A DNA stretch of 42,817 bases, taken from NCBI GenBank assembly GCA_017302255.1, contig JAFLDV010000036.1, forward strand, positions 1-42,817. The letters run 5' to 3'. Source of the DNA: Gammaproteobacteria bacterium (GTDB lineage Bacteria > Pseudomonadota > Gammaproteobacteria > Enterobacterales > Alteromonadaceae). The notes beneath the pieces are model-generated. The model was not told the origin of the DNA. It made no database searches and saw only the letters and a program-made list of their open reading frames with translations. Made by a program: the position numbers and the translations under genes. How positions within the stretch are numbered: position 1 is the first letter of the stretch; each line of letters begins with the position of its first letter. Below, piece after piece: positions 8,622 through 17,076 of the stretch.

Positions 8622-9212
8622 ATGAAAAACAGATTTTTAAAGGGCTTGCTTGCTAGTTTTATTTTGTCCGTCAGTGGGATGGCCAATGCCGGATTAATTT
8701 TAAATATCACTGATGATGGTTTTGGTGGTACCCGGTGGCAGTTGTCAGGCAGCACCATTGCGAGCTCGACTTATAGCCAAAATAGTATTTGGGCATGGAA
8801 TATTAGCAACATGGTAAATACTAGCGTTTCAGGACTTTGTGTTGGCTTATCGTCTGGTAGTGGCAGCATGTTTTCGACAACGTCAGGTACTGTGAACATT
8901 TTTGATGTTTGCTCTGTGGCAGATTACGGCAGTTCTTTTGATTTATTATCAGCTCGTGTTGGCTCTATTACTTTTGCTATTGGCGACATTGTCTCTTGGA
9001 CAGGTAATTTTACTACTTCAGTTGCTTTTGCTTCATTGAATCAAGGTACATATACAACAAAATCTCTATACAATTTCAGTACTAACCAAATGGAAGATTT
9101 TTTAACTATTAATATTGGCCGTGCACCATCGGTCCCAGCTCCTTCAACTGTTGCAATTTTTGCACTAGGGTTGTTGGGTTTGGCGGTGCGCAGAGGTCAT
9201 AAACGCGGTTAA
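8622..9212 (+). CDS. PEP-CTERM sorting-domain protein
   Basis: A 196-residue secreted protein. It starts at ATG 8622, which has AAGGAAA just upstream; the in-frame ATG at 8592 has no such site. The signal peptide (MKNRFLKGLLASFILS) is cleaved near ANA-GL. The body is rich in Ser, Thr, Gly and Asn, typical of exported matrix proteins. The C-terminus has the tripartite PEP-CTERM signal: a VPAPS motif (variant of VPEPS), a hydrophobic helix (TVAIFALGLLGLAV) and a basic end (RRGHKRG). Such proteins are recognised by an exosortase at the inner membrane and released or anchored outside, often with exopolysaccharide. No exosortase is in the window. The sigma-54 promoter upstream supports this call. 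Confidence 0.88.
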   Translation: MKNRFLKGLLASFILSVSGMANAGLILNITDDGFGGTRWQLSGSTIASSTYSQNSIWAWNISNMVNTSVSGLCVGLSSGSGSMFSTTSGTVNIFDVCSVADYGSSFDLLSARVGSITFAIGDIVSWTGNFTTSVAFASLNQGTYTTKSLYNFSTNQMEDFLTINIGRAPSVPAPSTVAIFALGLLGLAVRRGHKRG

Positions 9213-9229
9213 TCCTCGTTTTTTCATCA

Positions 9230-9260
9230 ATTGACACTGGTCAAGCTGATCAGTGTCAAT
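9230..9260 (+). terminator. Perfect long hairpin after the PEP-CTERM gene
   Basis: ATTGACACTG (9230-9239) pairs with CAGTGTCAAT (9251-9260), and the inner GTCA/TGAT extends the stem to about 14 bp (one G-U pair) around a 3-nt loop. It lies 18 nt after the stop codon. There is no strong T-run, so it may stabilise the transcript end as well as stop transcription. Confidence 0.6.
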
Positions 9261-9635
9261 ATTGCAAGAATCAACAGGTACACTCCTTACTCCACTTTTC
9301 GCCGAGCAAATCACCTAGGGTTTTATGTTGTCAGATGAACTCGACAATACATCGCTATCTGAACTCAGATTCTGCCCATACATGCCTGCACTTAGCGGTA
9401 ACCCTATAGACTTAAGTTCTGTGGGAGTGCTCCACCATCGAGTACAGATGCGCTTAATTGTCGCGTCATGAAAATGCAATCTGCCCGGTTAACCCTGCCA
9501 TTTTGTGTTAAATAGCGTAATCACTCTGAATGTATTCAATTTAGGAATTTACCAGCCCTTTACTTTGCCCCATCTGAAACCTGACACAGCCATCTTTATA
9601 CTTTTCTAACTTTGAACAAGAACAAGAGGTGGATG
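9261..9635. other. Intergenic region, no gene seen
   Basis: About 375 nt precede the sulfatase gene. A small hairpin with a bulge (GTGG-G-AG/CTCCAC, near 9421-9435) is visible. No coding frame with a ribosome binding site and no convincing promoter pair were found, although the sulfatase promoter should lie here. Confidence 0.45.
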
Positions 9636-12092
9636 ATGAAATACGTGATTACGCTAATTTTAGGGTGGACGCTTTGTGCATGCGGCGGCGGAGAAACTGA
9701 GGAAGTTTCGACACCTCCGGTAAGCGTCAATGCTGCACCGACAGGAACAGTGCAGATCCAAGGTGCGGCGCAAGAGGGTTCGATATTGAGTGTCAATTCG
9801 ACCCTTGCAGATGCTGATGGTTTAGGGGTTTTTCAGTACCAATGGTTTCGTAATTCGACAGCCATTGCCAATGCGGTTGGCGCTAGTTATACCGTCACTG
9901 CTGCTGATGTCGGCGCCAGTCTCTATGTACGTGTGAACTATATCGATGGCAAAAATAATCAAGAGCAAGTTCAAAGTGCAGCAACCAGCGTGGTAATTGC
10001 GATACCTGTGGTCAGTAGCAAACCCAATATTCTGCTGATAATTGCCGACGATTTTGGTTTAGATTCCTTTAGTTTATCTGCTTACGGCGACAAAGCCCGC
10101 AAGGCGTCAACGCCACAACTGGAGAAACTGGCCAGTAGCGGAATTGTGTTTGACAACCTTTGGGCAACCCCTGCATGCACCACCACTCGCGGCAGCATAA
10201 TTACCGGTAAACATGGTGTGCATAGTGGAATAAGTTTTGTGCCTGCAGTGTTGGATAGCTCAGCAATGACGCTGCAACGATATTTACGAAACCAGACAGC
10301 CAGTGCTGATTATCAAAATGCAGTGATTGGCAAATGGCACTTAGGCGGGACAGCGCCAGCAAACACGCATCCGAATGACAGCGGCGTTGATTATTATGCC
10401 GGTAACATCACTGGTGTTTTACCTTCATATACAAACTGGACGTTGATCACGCAAGGGATCAGCAGTAACAGCACCGAATACCACACCACTAAGGTCACCA
10501 ATCTGGCTCTTGAGTGGATCAACAAACAGCAAAATGCGCCATGGTTTTTATGGTTGGCTTATGCAGCGCCGCATACCCCCTTTCACTTGCCACCAACAGA
10601 TTTGCATGCACGCGATGATTTAAGCGGCACCGCTGAGGACATCGCGGCACGGCCTCGCGATTATTACCTTGCCTCGGTAGAAGCTATGGATACCGAGATT
10701 GGACGGTTACTCAATGCGATGGATGCAAAAACTAGAGAAAATACCCTGATCATCTTCATTGGCGACAATGGCACGCCAGTTCAAGCCGTCGACAGTTCAG
10801 TGTTTAGCAGCAATCATGTGAAAAACTCTTTATACGAGGGCGGGATCCGCGTCCCAATGATCGTTGCAGGCAGTGGCGTTAGTCGCACCGGCGCCACCGA
10901 ATCTGCTTTGATTAATACCACGGATTTGTTTGCCACCATCGCAACTTTAACAGGAGCCACTCAGAGCCAGATCAACGACAGTTATAGCTTTGTGTCCTTG
11001 TTAAAACCAAATGGCCAAGCGGCAAGAACAGTAAACTATTCCGAATTTGAAAGTGCCGACGTGCAAGGGTGGGTAGTTCGAGATCAGCAATATAAATTGC
11101 ATCAGAACCTAAATGGTAGTCAGCAACTTTTTGATATATCAAAAGATATCAATGAGCAAACTGATTTGTTGCAATCATCGACTGACTACAGTCAAGTGGT
11201 CAGTCGCTTAAAAGCCGCAGGCGAGTCTATTCGCAGTGTCACCACCCAACCCACAGATATCACTGGGAAGATTTTTGTAAATCGCAGTATTAACTGTGGG
11301 GATTATGCGGCGAGTTATAAATCGCAGGTCAAAGATGTGCATAACAATACTGATTTCAGTGGTTCGCTGTCCATTGAAGTCACTGACACTAAGTGCCAGT
11401 TCCATACCAACGCAATTCCGAACCATCACTTTAATGATGGCGGCAATAGCTTCCCGAACAAAGTTAGTGCTCAGGATGACCATTATGAAATACCAAGACA
11501 ACCAGCAGCTGCCGCAGCGGTGACGCCGCTAAGTTTGCAGGTTGATAATGCGATTTTATTAAACGGCGTAAAGGTCGATATTCTGGCGGCCGGTTGCTAC
11601 AACGTCGGTAATGGCAAAGTTGGCTGCAACGATATGGCGACACCTTGGCGTTATGACCCAATGCATAAAGCGAATGGCTTTGAAGTCGATAGTCATAATG
11701 CCCATTCACAACCTGATGGCACTTATCACTACCATGGTACTCCCAACGCCTTTTATGCCGCTGAAGCTGGTGTGCAATCGTCACCAGTGGTGGGGTTTGC
11801 TGCGGATGGCTATCCGATCTACGGGCCCTATGTTGCGGTGAATGATGTGATTAAAAAAGTCACATCGAGCTATCGTCTGAAATCCGGGACTCGCCCGACG
11901 GGCGCCGCTGGTCCTGGTGGCAGTTATGATGGTCAATTTCGCGATGACTATGAGTATGTGGCGGGTCTTGGTGACTTAGATGAATGTAACGGCATGACTT
12001 ACAACGGTTCTTATGGCTATTACATCACTGATGGCTTTCCATACATTCTGAGCTGCTTTAAAGGCACACCAGACTTAAGTTTTCATAAATAA
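9636..12092 (+). CDS. Lipoprotein with Ig-like, sulfatase and YHYH domains
   Basis: An 818-residue fusion. It starts at ATG 9636, with AAGAGG 6 nt upstream; an in-frame TTG at 9612 is less likely. A short signal peptide ends in LCAC (lipobox), so it is probably a lipoprotein. An Ig-like/cadherin-type module (about residues 25-125) leads to an arylsulfatase domain: NILLIIADDFG (metal-binding Asp pair), the active-site motif CTTTRGSIITG with C181 as the formylglycine candidate, GKWHLGG, the AAPHTPFH region and FIGDNG (second metal site). The last 240 residues form a YHYH domain with DGTYHYHGTP (YHYH at 697-700) and FAADGYPIYGPY. Sulfatases hydrolyse sulfate esters, often of algal polysaccharides. 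The motif is C-T-T-T-R, lacking the usual Pro at the third position. Confidence 0.88.
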   Translation: MKYVITLILGWTLCACGGGETEEVSTPPVSVNAAPTGTVQIQGAAQEGSILSVNSTLADADGLGVFQYQWFRNSTAIANAVGASYTVTAADVGASLYVRVNYIDGKNNQEQVQSAATSVVIAIPVVSSKPNILLIIADDFGLDSFSLSAYGDKARKASTPQLEKLASSGIVFDNLWATPACTTTRGSIITGKHGVHSGISFVPAVLDSSAMTLQRYLRNQTASADYQNAVIGKWHLGGTAPANTHPNDSGVDYYAGNITGVLPSYTNWTLITQGISSNSTEYHTTKVTNLALEWINKQQNAPWFLWLAYAAPHTPFHLPPTDLHARDDLSGTAEDIAARPRDYYLASVEAMDTEIGRLLNAMDAKTRENTLIIFIGDNGTPVQAVDSSVFSSNHVKNSLYEGGIRVPMIVAGSGVSRTGATESALINTTDLFATIATLTGATQSQINDSYSFVSLLKPNGQAARTVNYSEFESADVQGWVVRDQQYKLHQNLNGSQQLFDISKDINEQTDLLQSSTDYSQVVSRLKAAGESIRSVTTQPTDITGKIFVNRSINCGDYAASYKSQVKDVHNNTDFSGSLSIEVTDTKCQFHTNAIPNHHFNDGGNSFPNKVSAQDDHYEIPRQPAAAAAVTPLSLQVDNAILLNGVKVDILAAGCYNVGNGKVGCNDMATPWRYDPMHKANGFEVDSHNAHSQPDGTYHYHGTPNAFYAAEAGVQSSPVVGFAADGYPIYGPYVAVNDVIKKVTSSYRLKSGTRPTGAAGPGGSYDGQFRDDYEYVAGLGDLDECNGMTYNGSYGYYITDGFPYILSCFKGTPDLSFHK

Positions 12093-12111
12093 CGCCGAAC
12101 AAGCTGTCATG

Positions 12112-12145
12112 AAAACGCAGTCAGAGTTTGCTCTGACTGCGTTTT
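12112..12145. terminator. Bidirectional intrinsic terminator
   Basis: AAAACGCAGTCAGAG (12112-12126) pairs perfectly with CTCTGACTGCGTTTT (12131-12145) around a TTTG loop. The 15-bp stem carries A-runs and T-runs on its ends, so it can stop both the sulfatase (plus) and the convergent LysR gene (minus, stop at 12178). Confidence 0.9.
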
Positions 12146-12177
12146 GTATTGTGAAGTCGCGTGCTTGTTACGACATA

Positions 12178-13074
12178 TCAGCCGGTATGGCTCTGTCGAA
12201 TCGCGGCAATGGTCGCGAGTGCTAGTGGTGAGGCGCTGTTGCTCTTGGCGGTGATTAACATCACCGGTATTTGATAGTGGTAGCGCTCTGGCAGGATGGC
12301 GCGAAATAGGCCTTTGTCGACCCAGTGGCTGGCGAAATGTTCAGGCAGGTAACCGATGAATTTTCCGGACAAAATCAAGTGGGCAATGCCTTCGTCGTGA
12401 TAAGCACTGGCACTATTTTGGTAGTTTAGGTCGTCATTGCGGCTTTCTTTATCGCGCAGGTAATTACTAGTGACCACTTCTGCTTGTGGCAGTAACCGAT
12501 TGATTTCTTTGCTATCGCTAGCAAATAGTGGGTGGTCTTTGCCGCAGTAGAGGTAGTTAGTTTCATTATGTAGCGGCAAATAATCCAAGCCGCGAATGTG
12601 ATGGCGACTAACCCCGATGCCAACCAAAGAACGGCCGTTGGCGACAGATGTTTCCACTTCGCGCGCTTCGCAAACATAGATATCAAATTGCAGATTGTCG
12701 CTTTTGGCTTTGAGCGTTGCTATGGCTTGCGCGACTCCGCAGCGCGGATCGCTGACTAAAGTATCAATAATGGCGATGGTCACGCGGCCTGACAGTTGTT
12801 GTTTTGAACCAGCGACTGTGCTGGCAAAGGTTTCACACTGCTGCAATAACTCAAGCGACGCTTGATAGGTAATGCGTCCGGCATCGGTTAGTTCAAAGCC
12901 GCTGCGGCCACGTTTACAAAGCGTGAGGCCCAAACGAATTTCCAAGTCCGACAAATGGGTGCTGATAGTCGAGCGGCCAATATTGAGTCGTGACTCGGCC
13001 GCAGATAAGCCGCCGCATTCAACAATGGTGACAAAAATGCGCAATAAGCGTAAATCAACGTCTTGAACCTGCAT
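12178..13074 (-). CDS. LysR-family regulator, probably of hutHU
   Basis: A 298-residue LysR-type transcription factor. The winged helix-turn-helix is at residues 5-64 (LRLLRIFVTIVECGGLSAAE, then GRSTISTHLSDLEIRLG). The remainder is a two-lobed effector-binding domain with a weak C-terminal match (residues about 90-295), including VAIGVSRH-type and GKFIGYLPEHFA segments. It is divergent from hutH with a 289-nt shared upstream region, the usual arrangement for a LysR regulator and its target, so control of histidine use with urocanate or histidine as effector is the simplest inference. Most described hut operons use the GntR-type repressor HutC, so this pairing is less common. Confidence 0.88.
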   Translation of the reverse strand: MQVQDVDLRLLRIFVTIVECGGLSAAESRLNIGRSTISTHLSDLEIRLGLTLCKRGRSGFELTDAGRITYQASLELLQQCETFASTVAGSKQQLSGRVTIAIIDTLVSDPRCGVAQAIATLKAKSDNLQFDIYVCEAREVETSVANGRSLVGIGVSRHHIRGLDYLPLHNETNYLYCGKDHPLFASDSKEINRLLPQAEVVTSNYLRDKESRNDDLNYQNSASAYHDEGIAHLILSGKFIGYLPEHFASHWVDKGLFRAILPERYHYQIPVMLITAKSNSASPLALATIAAIRQSHTG

Positions 13075-13189
13075 CAGATTTTGCCTTTTCTGCTTTGTTT
13101 GCTGGGATAAGTGCTATCCGCCGGAGTTTGTTTTGCGAGCGAACGAACCTGCTGATCCGGGAAACCGCTTTGTGTGCGACTTTAGTTCG

Positions 13190-13226
13190 ATAAATCCGGA
13201 ATAAGATACGATTATTATGTATTTAT
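13190..13226. promoter_or_regulatory. 37-bp interrupted dyad between the LysR gene and hutH
   Basis: The left arm is ATAAAT-CCGG-AATAA and the right arm TTATT-ATGT-ATTTAT, around a 7-nt centre (13205-13211). Eleven of 15 positions in each arm are symmetric. It lies about 140 nt before the hutH start and about 115 nt before the LysR gene start, an appropriate place for a LysR operator. A TATAAAA stretch begins at its right end. Confidence 0.55.
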
Positions 13227-13363
13227 AAAACTTCAGTTGCAAGCTAGCATGGCCTCATCAATAGTCTTAGCGGCAAACTAAGGTCTCTCTAGAGTTGATA
13301 AAGCTCGGGTCGCGATAACAACTGCCGCAAGATCACTACGACAACAGGTTGAGGAATAGCGAA

Positions 13364-14884
13364 ATGACATTTAAATACGGTATTGACCACTTAGATTTGG
13401 ACACCGTAAACGGTATCGCCAACGGCAGCATTAAGGCAGAGCTTTGTGCTGATGCCATTGCCAAAATTAATCAAAGCAGCAGCAATGTTGCGGTGATGGC
13501 GGCGTCTGATAAAGCAATTTATGGCATCAATACTGGCTTTGGTCCGTTATGCGATACGCAAATCTCGCCAGCGGAAACCGCGTTATTACAAAAAAACTTG
13601 CTGATCACTCACGCTGTCGGTGTTGGTGAGCCTATTGCTAAAGCAATTTCTAAGTTAATGCTGATCACCAAAGTGCATGCGCTGAGCCAAGGCTTTTCTG
13701 GTATTCGCTTGGTAGTCGTCGAGCGGATGCTGAAGTTTATCGAGTTAGATTTAATTCCGGTGGTGCCAGAACAGGGTTCGGTTGGCGCATCAGGCGATTT
13801 AGCACCGCTGTCGCATTTATTCCTGCCATTAATCGGTGAAGGTGAGTTCTGGCAAGGCGAAGGCAAAGCGCAAACCTCGGTGCCTGCGATTGATGCGCTG
13901 CGCGAACATGGTTTGCAGCCGTTAGAGTTGCAAGCCAAAGAAGGTTTGGCGCTGATTAACGGCACCCAGTTTATTTTGTCGCACGGCATTACCGCGCTTA
14001 TCAAAATGCGTTATCTGCTGAATTTGGCCGATGTCGTTGGCGCCATGAGTATCGAAGGCATGCAAGGCAGCGGCTCGCCGTTTCGCCCTGAACTGCACGC
14101 AATTCGGCCATTTGTTGGCAATATCGAAGTGGCAGCGCGGATGCGCCGGTTATTTAAAGATTCGCAAAATATGTCATCGCATACCGGCTGTGCTCGGGTA
14201 CAAGACCCATATTCACTGCGCTGCATTCCGCAAGTACACGGTGCCTCGCGAAATGCCTTTTACCATTTAAAAGAATTGGTGGAAATCGAGATGAACTCGG
14301 TCACCGATAACCCAATTGTGATTAGCGCGGAAGAAGCGTTATCGGGTGGCGGCTTCCACGGCCAACCACTGGCGATGGTGTTGGATTACAACTCAATTGC
14401 TGCCGCTGAGCTTGGTAATATCTCTGACCGTCGTTGTTATTTGTTGCTCGAAGGTCTGCATGGTTTACCGCGTTTGCTGACCCGTTCAGGTGGCTTAAAC
14501 TCGGGCATGATGATCCCGCAATACACCACTGCGGCTTTAGTCACCGAAAACAAATCGCTGTGTTTCCCACCGTCAGCTGACAGTGTACCGACCTCAATGG
14601 GCCAAGAAGATCACGTATCGATGGGCAGTATTTCTGGGCGTAAACTCAATCAAATCCTTGGCAATTTAGAGAAAATTTTGGCCATCGAATTGATGTATGC
14701 CGCGCAAGCTATTGATTTCCGCCGGCCAAATACCTGCTCTGATTTAGTTGAAGCGAACCACGCGATTATTCGTAGCAAAGTGGCCATGCTGGAAGAAGAT
14801 CGGCTGTTAAAACCGGATATCGACGCGATGATTAATCTGGTGAAAACGCAGGCGTTAAAAGTCGAATTTTCTATTGAAGCATAA
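13364..14884 (+). CDS. hutH: Histidine ammonia-lyase
   Basis: A 506-residue histidine ammonia-lyase: L-histidine to trans-urocanate plus ammonia, the first step of histidine degradation, in the cytoplasm. The MIO cofactor forms from A142-S143-G144 in GSVGASGDLAPLSH, at the same numbering as in Pseudomonas HutH. Other family blocks are YGINTGFGPL near residue 55, RLVVVERML, NGTQFILSHG and TDNPIVI. Length is normal for the family. ATG 13364 has GAGGAA 7 nt upstream; a longer frame from TTG 13349 would place its start inside that site. It is followed by hutU after 12 nt, so the two form one operon, divergent from a LysR regulator. Confidence 0.97.
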   Translation: MTFKYGIDHLDLDTVNGIANGSIKAELCADAIAKINQSSSNVAVMAASDKAIYGINTGFGPLCDTQISPAETALLQKNLLITHAVGVGEPIAKAISKLMLITKVHALSQGFSGIRLVVVERMLKFIELDLIPVVPEQGSVGASGDLAPLSHLFLPLIGEGEFWQGEGKAQTSVPAIDALREHGLQPLELQAKEGLALINGTQFILSHGITALIKMRYLLNLADVVGAMSIEGMQGSGSPFRPELHAIRPFVGNIEVAARMRRLFKDSQNMSSHTGCARVQDPYSLRCIPQVHGASRNAFYHLKELVEIEMNSVTDNPIVISAEEALSGGGFHGQPLAMVLDYNSIAAAELGNISDRRCYLLLEGLHGLPRLLTRSGGLNSGMMIPQYTTAALVTENKSLCFPPSADSVPTSMGQEDHVSMGSISGRKLNQILGNLEKILAIELMYAAQAIDFRRPNTCSDLVEANHAIIRSKVAMLEEDRLLKPDIDAMINLVKTQALKVEFSIEA

Positions 14885-14896
14885 GGAGTGTGTTTG

Positions 14897-16897
14897 ATGA
14901 CTTTCCAACAACAAATTCAGCAAGGCATTCCAGCAACATTGCCAGCGGCTAAGCCGTATCCGGCGGATGCGAATCGGGCGCCAAAGCGTAAAGACATTTT
15001 AAGTAAAGCGGAAAAGCAGCTGGCGGTGCGTAACGCGCTGCGTTATTTCCCGGCAGCATGGCATGGCGAACTTGCGGTTGAGTTCGCCCGCGAGCTCAAT
15101 GACTTTGGCCGTATTTACATGTATCGCTTTAAGCCAGAGTATGCAATCAAGGCACGGCCAATCGCCGATTATCCAGCCAAGTGCCAACAAGCTGCGGCAA
15201 TAATGTTGATGATTGATAACAACTTAGATCCAGCGGTTGCCCAGCATCCAGAAGAATTAATTACTTATGGTGGCAATGGCGCGGTATTTCAAAACTGGGC
15301 GCAATATCGCTTAACTATGCAGTACCTAAGTGAAATGGCTGAAGACCAAACGCTGCACATGTATTCTGGTCATCCGATGGGATTATTCCCATCATCGCTC
15401 GAAGCGCCACGGGTGGTGGTAACCAACGGCATGATGATCCCGAATTACTCTAAACCGGATGATTGGGAACGTTTTAATGCTTTAGGCGTCACCCAATACG
15501 GTCAAATGACCGCGGGATCTTTTATGTACATTGGCCCACAAGGCATTGTGCATGGCACCACCATTACGGTGATGAATGCGTTTCGTAAAGTGCTGCCAAA
15601 AGGCCAAAGTCCAAAAGGTAAAATCTTCTTAACCGCAGGTCTTGGCGGTATGAGTGGTGCGCAGCCAAAAGCCGGTAACATTGCTAACTGTATTACGGTG
15701 TGTGCGGAAGTGAATCCAAAAGCCGCTACCAAACGTCATCAACAAGGCTGGGTCGATGAGCTCATCGACAACATGCCAAGCCTAATTGCGCGGGTGAAAC
15801 AAGCGCAGGCCGGTGAAGAAGTGGTCTCAATTGCCTACATCGGCAACGTGGTCGAAGTATGGGAAGCCTTTGCCGAGCACGATATTTTCGTGCATTTGGG
15901 CTCAGACCAAACGTCTTTACACAACCCATGGTCGGGTGGTTATTACCCAGTAGGTATTAGTTACGACGAGGCTAACCGCTTAATTCGCGAAGAGCCGGAA
16001 TTATTCAGAGCCAAGGTGCAGGATACGTTAAAGCGCCACGCTGCCATTGTGAATAAACATACTGCCAAAGGCACCTATTTCTTTGACTACGGTAATGCGT
16101 TTTTGCTAGAAGCTTCGCGGGCTGGCGGTGATGTTATGGCGCAAAACGGCATCGACTTTAAATATCCATCTTATGTGCAGGATATTTTGGGGCCTATGTG
16201 TTTTGACTATGGCTTTGGTCCGTTCCGCTGGGTTTGTACTTCAGGTAAAGCAGAAGACTTGGACAAAACGGATGCCATTGCAGCCGAGGTGTTAAAACGT
16301 CTGATGGCGGAAGCGCCGGAAGAAATTCAGCAGCAGATGCAAGACAACATCACCTGGATTTTAGACGCGAAGCAAAACAAACTTGTGGTGGGTTCACAAG
16401 CGCGGATTTTGTATGCGGATGCACAAGGTCGCGCTGAAATTGCTGCGGCATTTAACGACGCGATTAAACGCGGTGAGATTGGTCCTGTGGTGCTTGGCCG
16501 CGACCATCACGATGTCAGTGGTACCGATTCGCCATTCCGCGAAACCTCTAATATTTATGACGGCAGCCGTTTTACTGCGGACATGGCCATTCATAACGTG
16601 ATTGGTGACAGCTTCCGCGGCGCCACTTGGGTTTCTATCCATAACGGCGGTGGTGTTGGTTGGGGGGAGGTGATGAACGGTGGGTTTGGCATGCTATTGG
16701 ATGGCTCGCTTGAGGCCGAACGTCGGCTGAAATCAATGCTGTTTTTTGACGTCAACAATGGCATCGCCCGTCGCAGCTGGGCGCGTAACAATGAGGCCGA
16801 TTTCGCGATCCGTCGTGAAATGGCGCGCACGCCAAAACTGCAAGTGACGCTAGCCAACCGCGTTGACGACGAAATATTGAATCAGTTGCAGTTTTAA
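14897..16897 (+). CDS. hutU: Urocanate hydratase, long type
   Basis: A 666-residue urocanate hydratase: urocanate plus water to 4-imidazolone-5-propionate, NAD-dependent, in the cytoplasm. Visible blocks are YGGNGAVFQNWAQY, SGHPMGLFPS, MTAGSFMYIGPQGIVHG, a dinucleotide-binding region LTAGLGGMSGAQPKA, HLGSDQTSLHNPWSGGYYP and GPMCFDYGFGPFRWVC, with C435 as the candidate essential Cys. Many bacterial HutU proteins are about 555 residues. This belongs to the longer class of about 670 residues also found in animals (UROC1). ATG 14897 has AAGGAG 8 nt upstream. hutI and hutG, needed to finish the pathway, are not here. Confidence 0.95.
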   Translation: MTFQQQIQQGIPATLPAAKPYPADANRAPKRKDILSKAEKQLAVRNALRYFPAAWHGELAVEFARELNDFGRIYMYRFKPEYAIKARPIADYPAKCQQAAAIMLMIDNNLDPAVAQHPEELITYGGNGAVFQNWAQYRLTMQYLSEMAEDQTLHMYSGHPMGLFPSSLEAPRVVVTNGMMIPNYSKPDDWERFNALGVTQYGQMTAGSFMYIGPQGIVHGTTITVMNAFRKVLPKGQSPKGKIFLTAGLGGMSGAQPKAGNIANCITVCAEVNPKAATKRHQQGWVDELIDNMPSLIARVKQAQAGEEVVSIAYIGNVVEVWEAFAEHDIFVHLGSDQTSLHNPWSGGYYPVGISYDEANRLIREEPELFRAKVQDTLKRHAAIVNKHTAKGTYFFDYGNAFLLEASRAGGDVMAQNGIDFKYPSYVQDILGPMCFDYGFGPFRWVCTSGKAEDLDKTDAIAAEVLKRLMAEAPEEIQQQMQDNITWILDAKQNKLVVGSQARILYADAQGRAEIAAAFNDAIKRGEIGPVVLGRDHHDVSGTDSPFRETSNIYDGSRFTADMAIHNVIGDSFRGATWVSIHNGGGVGWGEVMNGGFGMLLDGSLEAERRLKSMLFFDVNNGIARRSWARNNEADFAIRREMARTPKLQVTLANRVDDEILNQLQF

Positions 16898-16903
16898 GCT
16901 GGT

Positions 16904-16936
16904 AGTGAGCTATGTTTGCGAACGCAGCTCACTTTT
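16904..16936 (+). terminator. Terminator after hutU
   Basis: AGTGAGCT (16904-16911) pairs with AGCTCACT (16926-16933), with an inner GTT/AAC, and TTT follows. The stem starts 7 nt after the hutU stop codon, so it probably ends the hutHU transcript. Confidence 0.7.
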
Positions 16937-16988
16937 AGTGTTTGCTATCAGTGTTTGCAGTCAGTGTTCGCCAATAGCGCTTGCCAGC
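16937..16988 (+). repeat. Four tandem 13-bp repeats
   Basis: Units begin at 16937, 16950, 16963 and 16976: AGTGTTTGCTATC, AGTGTTTGCAGTC, AGTGTTCGCCAAT and AGCGCTTGCCAGC. The first two differ at two positions and the array decays rightward. It follows the hutU terminator directly, between convergent genes. There are no spacers, so this is not a CRISPR array. Confidence 0.7.
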
Positions 16989-17076
16989 AATATCCCAAGC
17001 GACATCTCTTGCCCGAAGGCAGGGGATGTTTGCCTTGGCTCGCCAGCTAATTTCAATCAAAAATTAATCGCAATCA

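Noticed and set aside
9230-9260. LexA or other operator at the long hairpin after the PEP-CTERM gene
   Set aside because: Position right after a stop codon and a 3-nt loop fit an RNA hairpin better; the sequence does not match the LexA consensus.
16937-16988. Possible CRISPR array
   Set aside because: The units are only 13 bp, directly adjacent without spacers, and no cas genes are in the window.
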